Part shown: piece after piece, positions 62,463-64,000 of the stretch
How the letters are laid out: every line of letters starts with the position of its first letter
Position numbering within the stretch: the first letter of the stretch is position 1
Assembly: GCA_002633005.1 (NCBI GenBank)
Contig: NMRA01000148.1
Coordinates: 230,831 to 294,830, forward strand
Length of the DNA: 64,000 nucleotides
Source of the DNA: Phoronis australis
Taxonomy: Eukaryota; Phoronida; Phoronidae
Direction: 5' to 3'
Made by a program: the position numbers and the translations under genes
Notes under the pieces: generated by a model
Databases searched by the model: none
The model's input: the letters and a program-made list of their open reading frames with translations, nothing else
Told to the model about the DNA's origin: nothing

Positions 62463-64000
62463 TATTGAATGTTAACATCAATGAACAATTCATCTTATTG
62501 GTTCAAACAGCGTTTACACGGCATGTCAGAAAATCAACAGTTACTAAGTCGCCCGTCACGTTGTACGTGGTGTGAAGAGCCAACTGTTGGCAGTGTTATC
62601 TTACGATTTATTGAAGTCTGTCGTCAACCGTCCATGAGCATAATGTTTAACTTATTGATACATTATACATTACATTCATTGTCTTTTAATCTATGTTGTG
62701 TTCCTTACAGACGATAAATAATTTAATAACGTACTTTCAAGAGACGCTATTCGCACGTTTCCTGTAGGCTAACTAACCTGAATCTTTGTAGATTTTTTTC
62801 TAAAAACTTACAACTTCGTCAAACCGAAGACTAACTAAGTGAGCAGAAACTACGTTCTTCGAAACAAATGACGTTCTTTTATTTCGGTAGGTTACTGTTT
62901 CATTAAGTGCAACTATTGAGGTGGTTGCGTTTCAAATTATTGAATATTTTGAAAAGCGGCCTCTGGTGTCGTTCCGGTCTTCATTGTTCGAACTATCTCT
63001 CGCTGGCTATGGCCATCCAATCCTGTTTTGCTAGGAATTACTGAAATATGTATGCCTAACTGGACATCAAAAATTTCATAGTTTAGGTTATTAATTTCAT
63101 TTGACAAATCCTGACATTGCCTGTCTGATATTCGGACCCCTGTTCTCCTATGATCAACTAATTTGCATAATTTATTCAAAAGCCACCATTGTTAAAAATT
63201 CTGTTTCTGCTCTTAACTTCGTTACGGGACACAGTATGTAGAGTATTTAATATTTGTACTAATGTTTTCGCGTTCAATGAATTAAATGAAATTTGAGCAG
63301 GTCATTACATCATGAATTTGCATAATTTGCAATTCATTAGAGCCATTTCAAATTCTAATTTTCTTCGATACCTACTGTAGATCTAGCAGATGATATTGTT
63401 AATTGCATAAACCTGTGGAAAACTGCCTAATCGAGTTGCAAATAATCATAAGACGTTTCAAATGCTAAATCAATTATGTACAATGATGATGAGCACGAAA
63501 ACACGAGTGAAAACACGAGAATAATCTACACGCAGTGTCCCGTAAGGAAGTTACGAGCAGAAACAGAGTTTTTAAAATGGTGGCTTTTATTTGCATAACT
63601 TATGGTGCAAATTTATCAGTGATTAACCTGCAAACTGATTTCATCAAACTCATTGACCGTTGAGACATGGGTGCAATTATCTAAGAGGACCCTTAAAAGT
63701 CCACCAGAAAAAATATTTTACACCTCGTGCGTGTTATGAAACGTGGCGACGTTTTGATAGTCAAGAAGTTAGTCTATTAGCGAATTCTCGTAACGTTTTC
63801 GTTACCTACAACAAAAACTTCGAAACTATCAGCTACTCAAGAAAATGTTTGGGAGTTTATTGGCGAATCCTAAAATTGCGAATTCGACTGTGGTGCATGT
63901 ATGCATTGCCGGAGTCTTGAGTTGGTAACGGAAATAGCATCTTATCACGGCAAGGAATACCATGAGCCCCATTTTATGATAGTAAATGGACCAGTTCGAT
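62463..64000. other. Downstream of the CNG gene; family C repeat near the end, no gene recognised
   Basis: After the CNG stop (TAA at 62460-62462) only short chance frames are seen. From about 63760 to 63990 lies another diverged family C copy (TTATTGGCGAATCCTAAAATTGCG, GAGTTGGTAACGGAAATAGC), apparently in the opposite orientation at its outer end. Confidence 0.5.

Overview
The window is nuclear DNA from an animal. The genes are split by GT-AG introns, the non-coding DNA looks AT-rich by eye, and small inverted-repeat elements and simple repeats are common. Gene content (SARM1, a LIAT1-type protein, a C19orf53-type protein, a Dok adaptor and a CNG channel) fits an invertebrate, perhaps a deuterostome such as a hemichordate or cephalochordate. 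The species cannot be fixed from the sequence. There are two N gaps, one single-N join, and two places where flanking sequence is repeated almost exactly across a join. Those two look like unresolved haplotypes.

Layout. (1) 1-6957, minus strand: a three-exon gene for a small basic protein of the C19orf53 (Leydig cell tumor 10 kDa protein) family. Its stop codon is followed after only 42 nt by an uninterrupted ORF for a short Dok-type PH plus PTB protein on the same strand. Intron 1 of the C19orf53-type gene holds a tandem repeat and an element with TTAA ends (piggyBac-like), partly hidden by an N gap. (2) 6958-20498: no supported gene, but several repeat and MITE-like elements. (3) 20499-about 34757, plus strand: an eight-coding-exon SARM1 gene (868 aa, ARM-SAM-SAM-TIR), with the catalytic glutamate conserved as the first codon of exon 7. 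(4) About 34758-41300: no supported gene, an inverted-repeat element and a duplicated, gapped segment. (5) 41579-42853, minus strand: a two-exon LIAT1-like gene, with exon 1 repeated in a near-identical 820 bp copy. (6) 45695-62462, plus strand: a thirteen-coding-exon cyclic-nucleotide-gated channel subunit (916 aa) with an Asp-containing pore filter, a cNMP-binding domain and a C-terminal coiled coil. (7) 62463-64000: downstream sequence with one copy of a dispersed repeat.

The genes do not form one pathway. SARM1 is an NAD-cleaving sensor, the CNG subunit is a cation channel gated by cGMP or cAMP, Dok is a signalling adaptor, and the other two are small, poorly characterised proteins. No clearly new biological system was found. 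The best leads are the 42-nt C19orf53/Dok arrangement, the TTAA element, the inverted-repeat elements inside introns, a possible alternative first exon of the channel gene, and the unusual channel pore. Exons were joined by eye from splice sites and reading phase, without transcript data.
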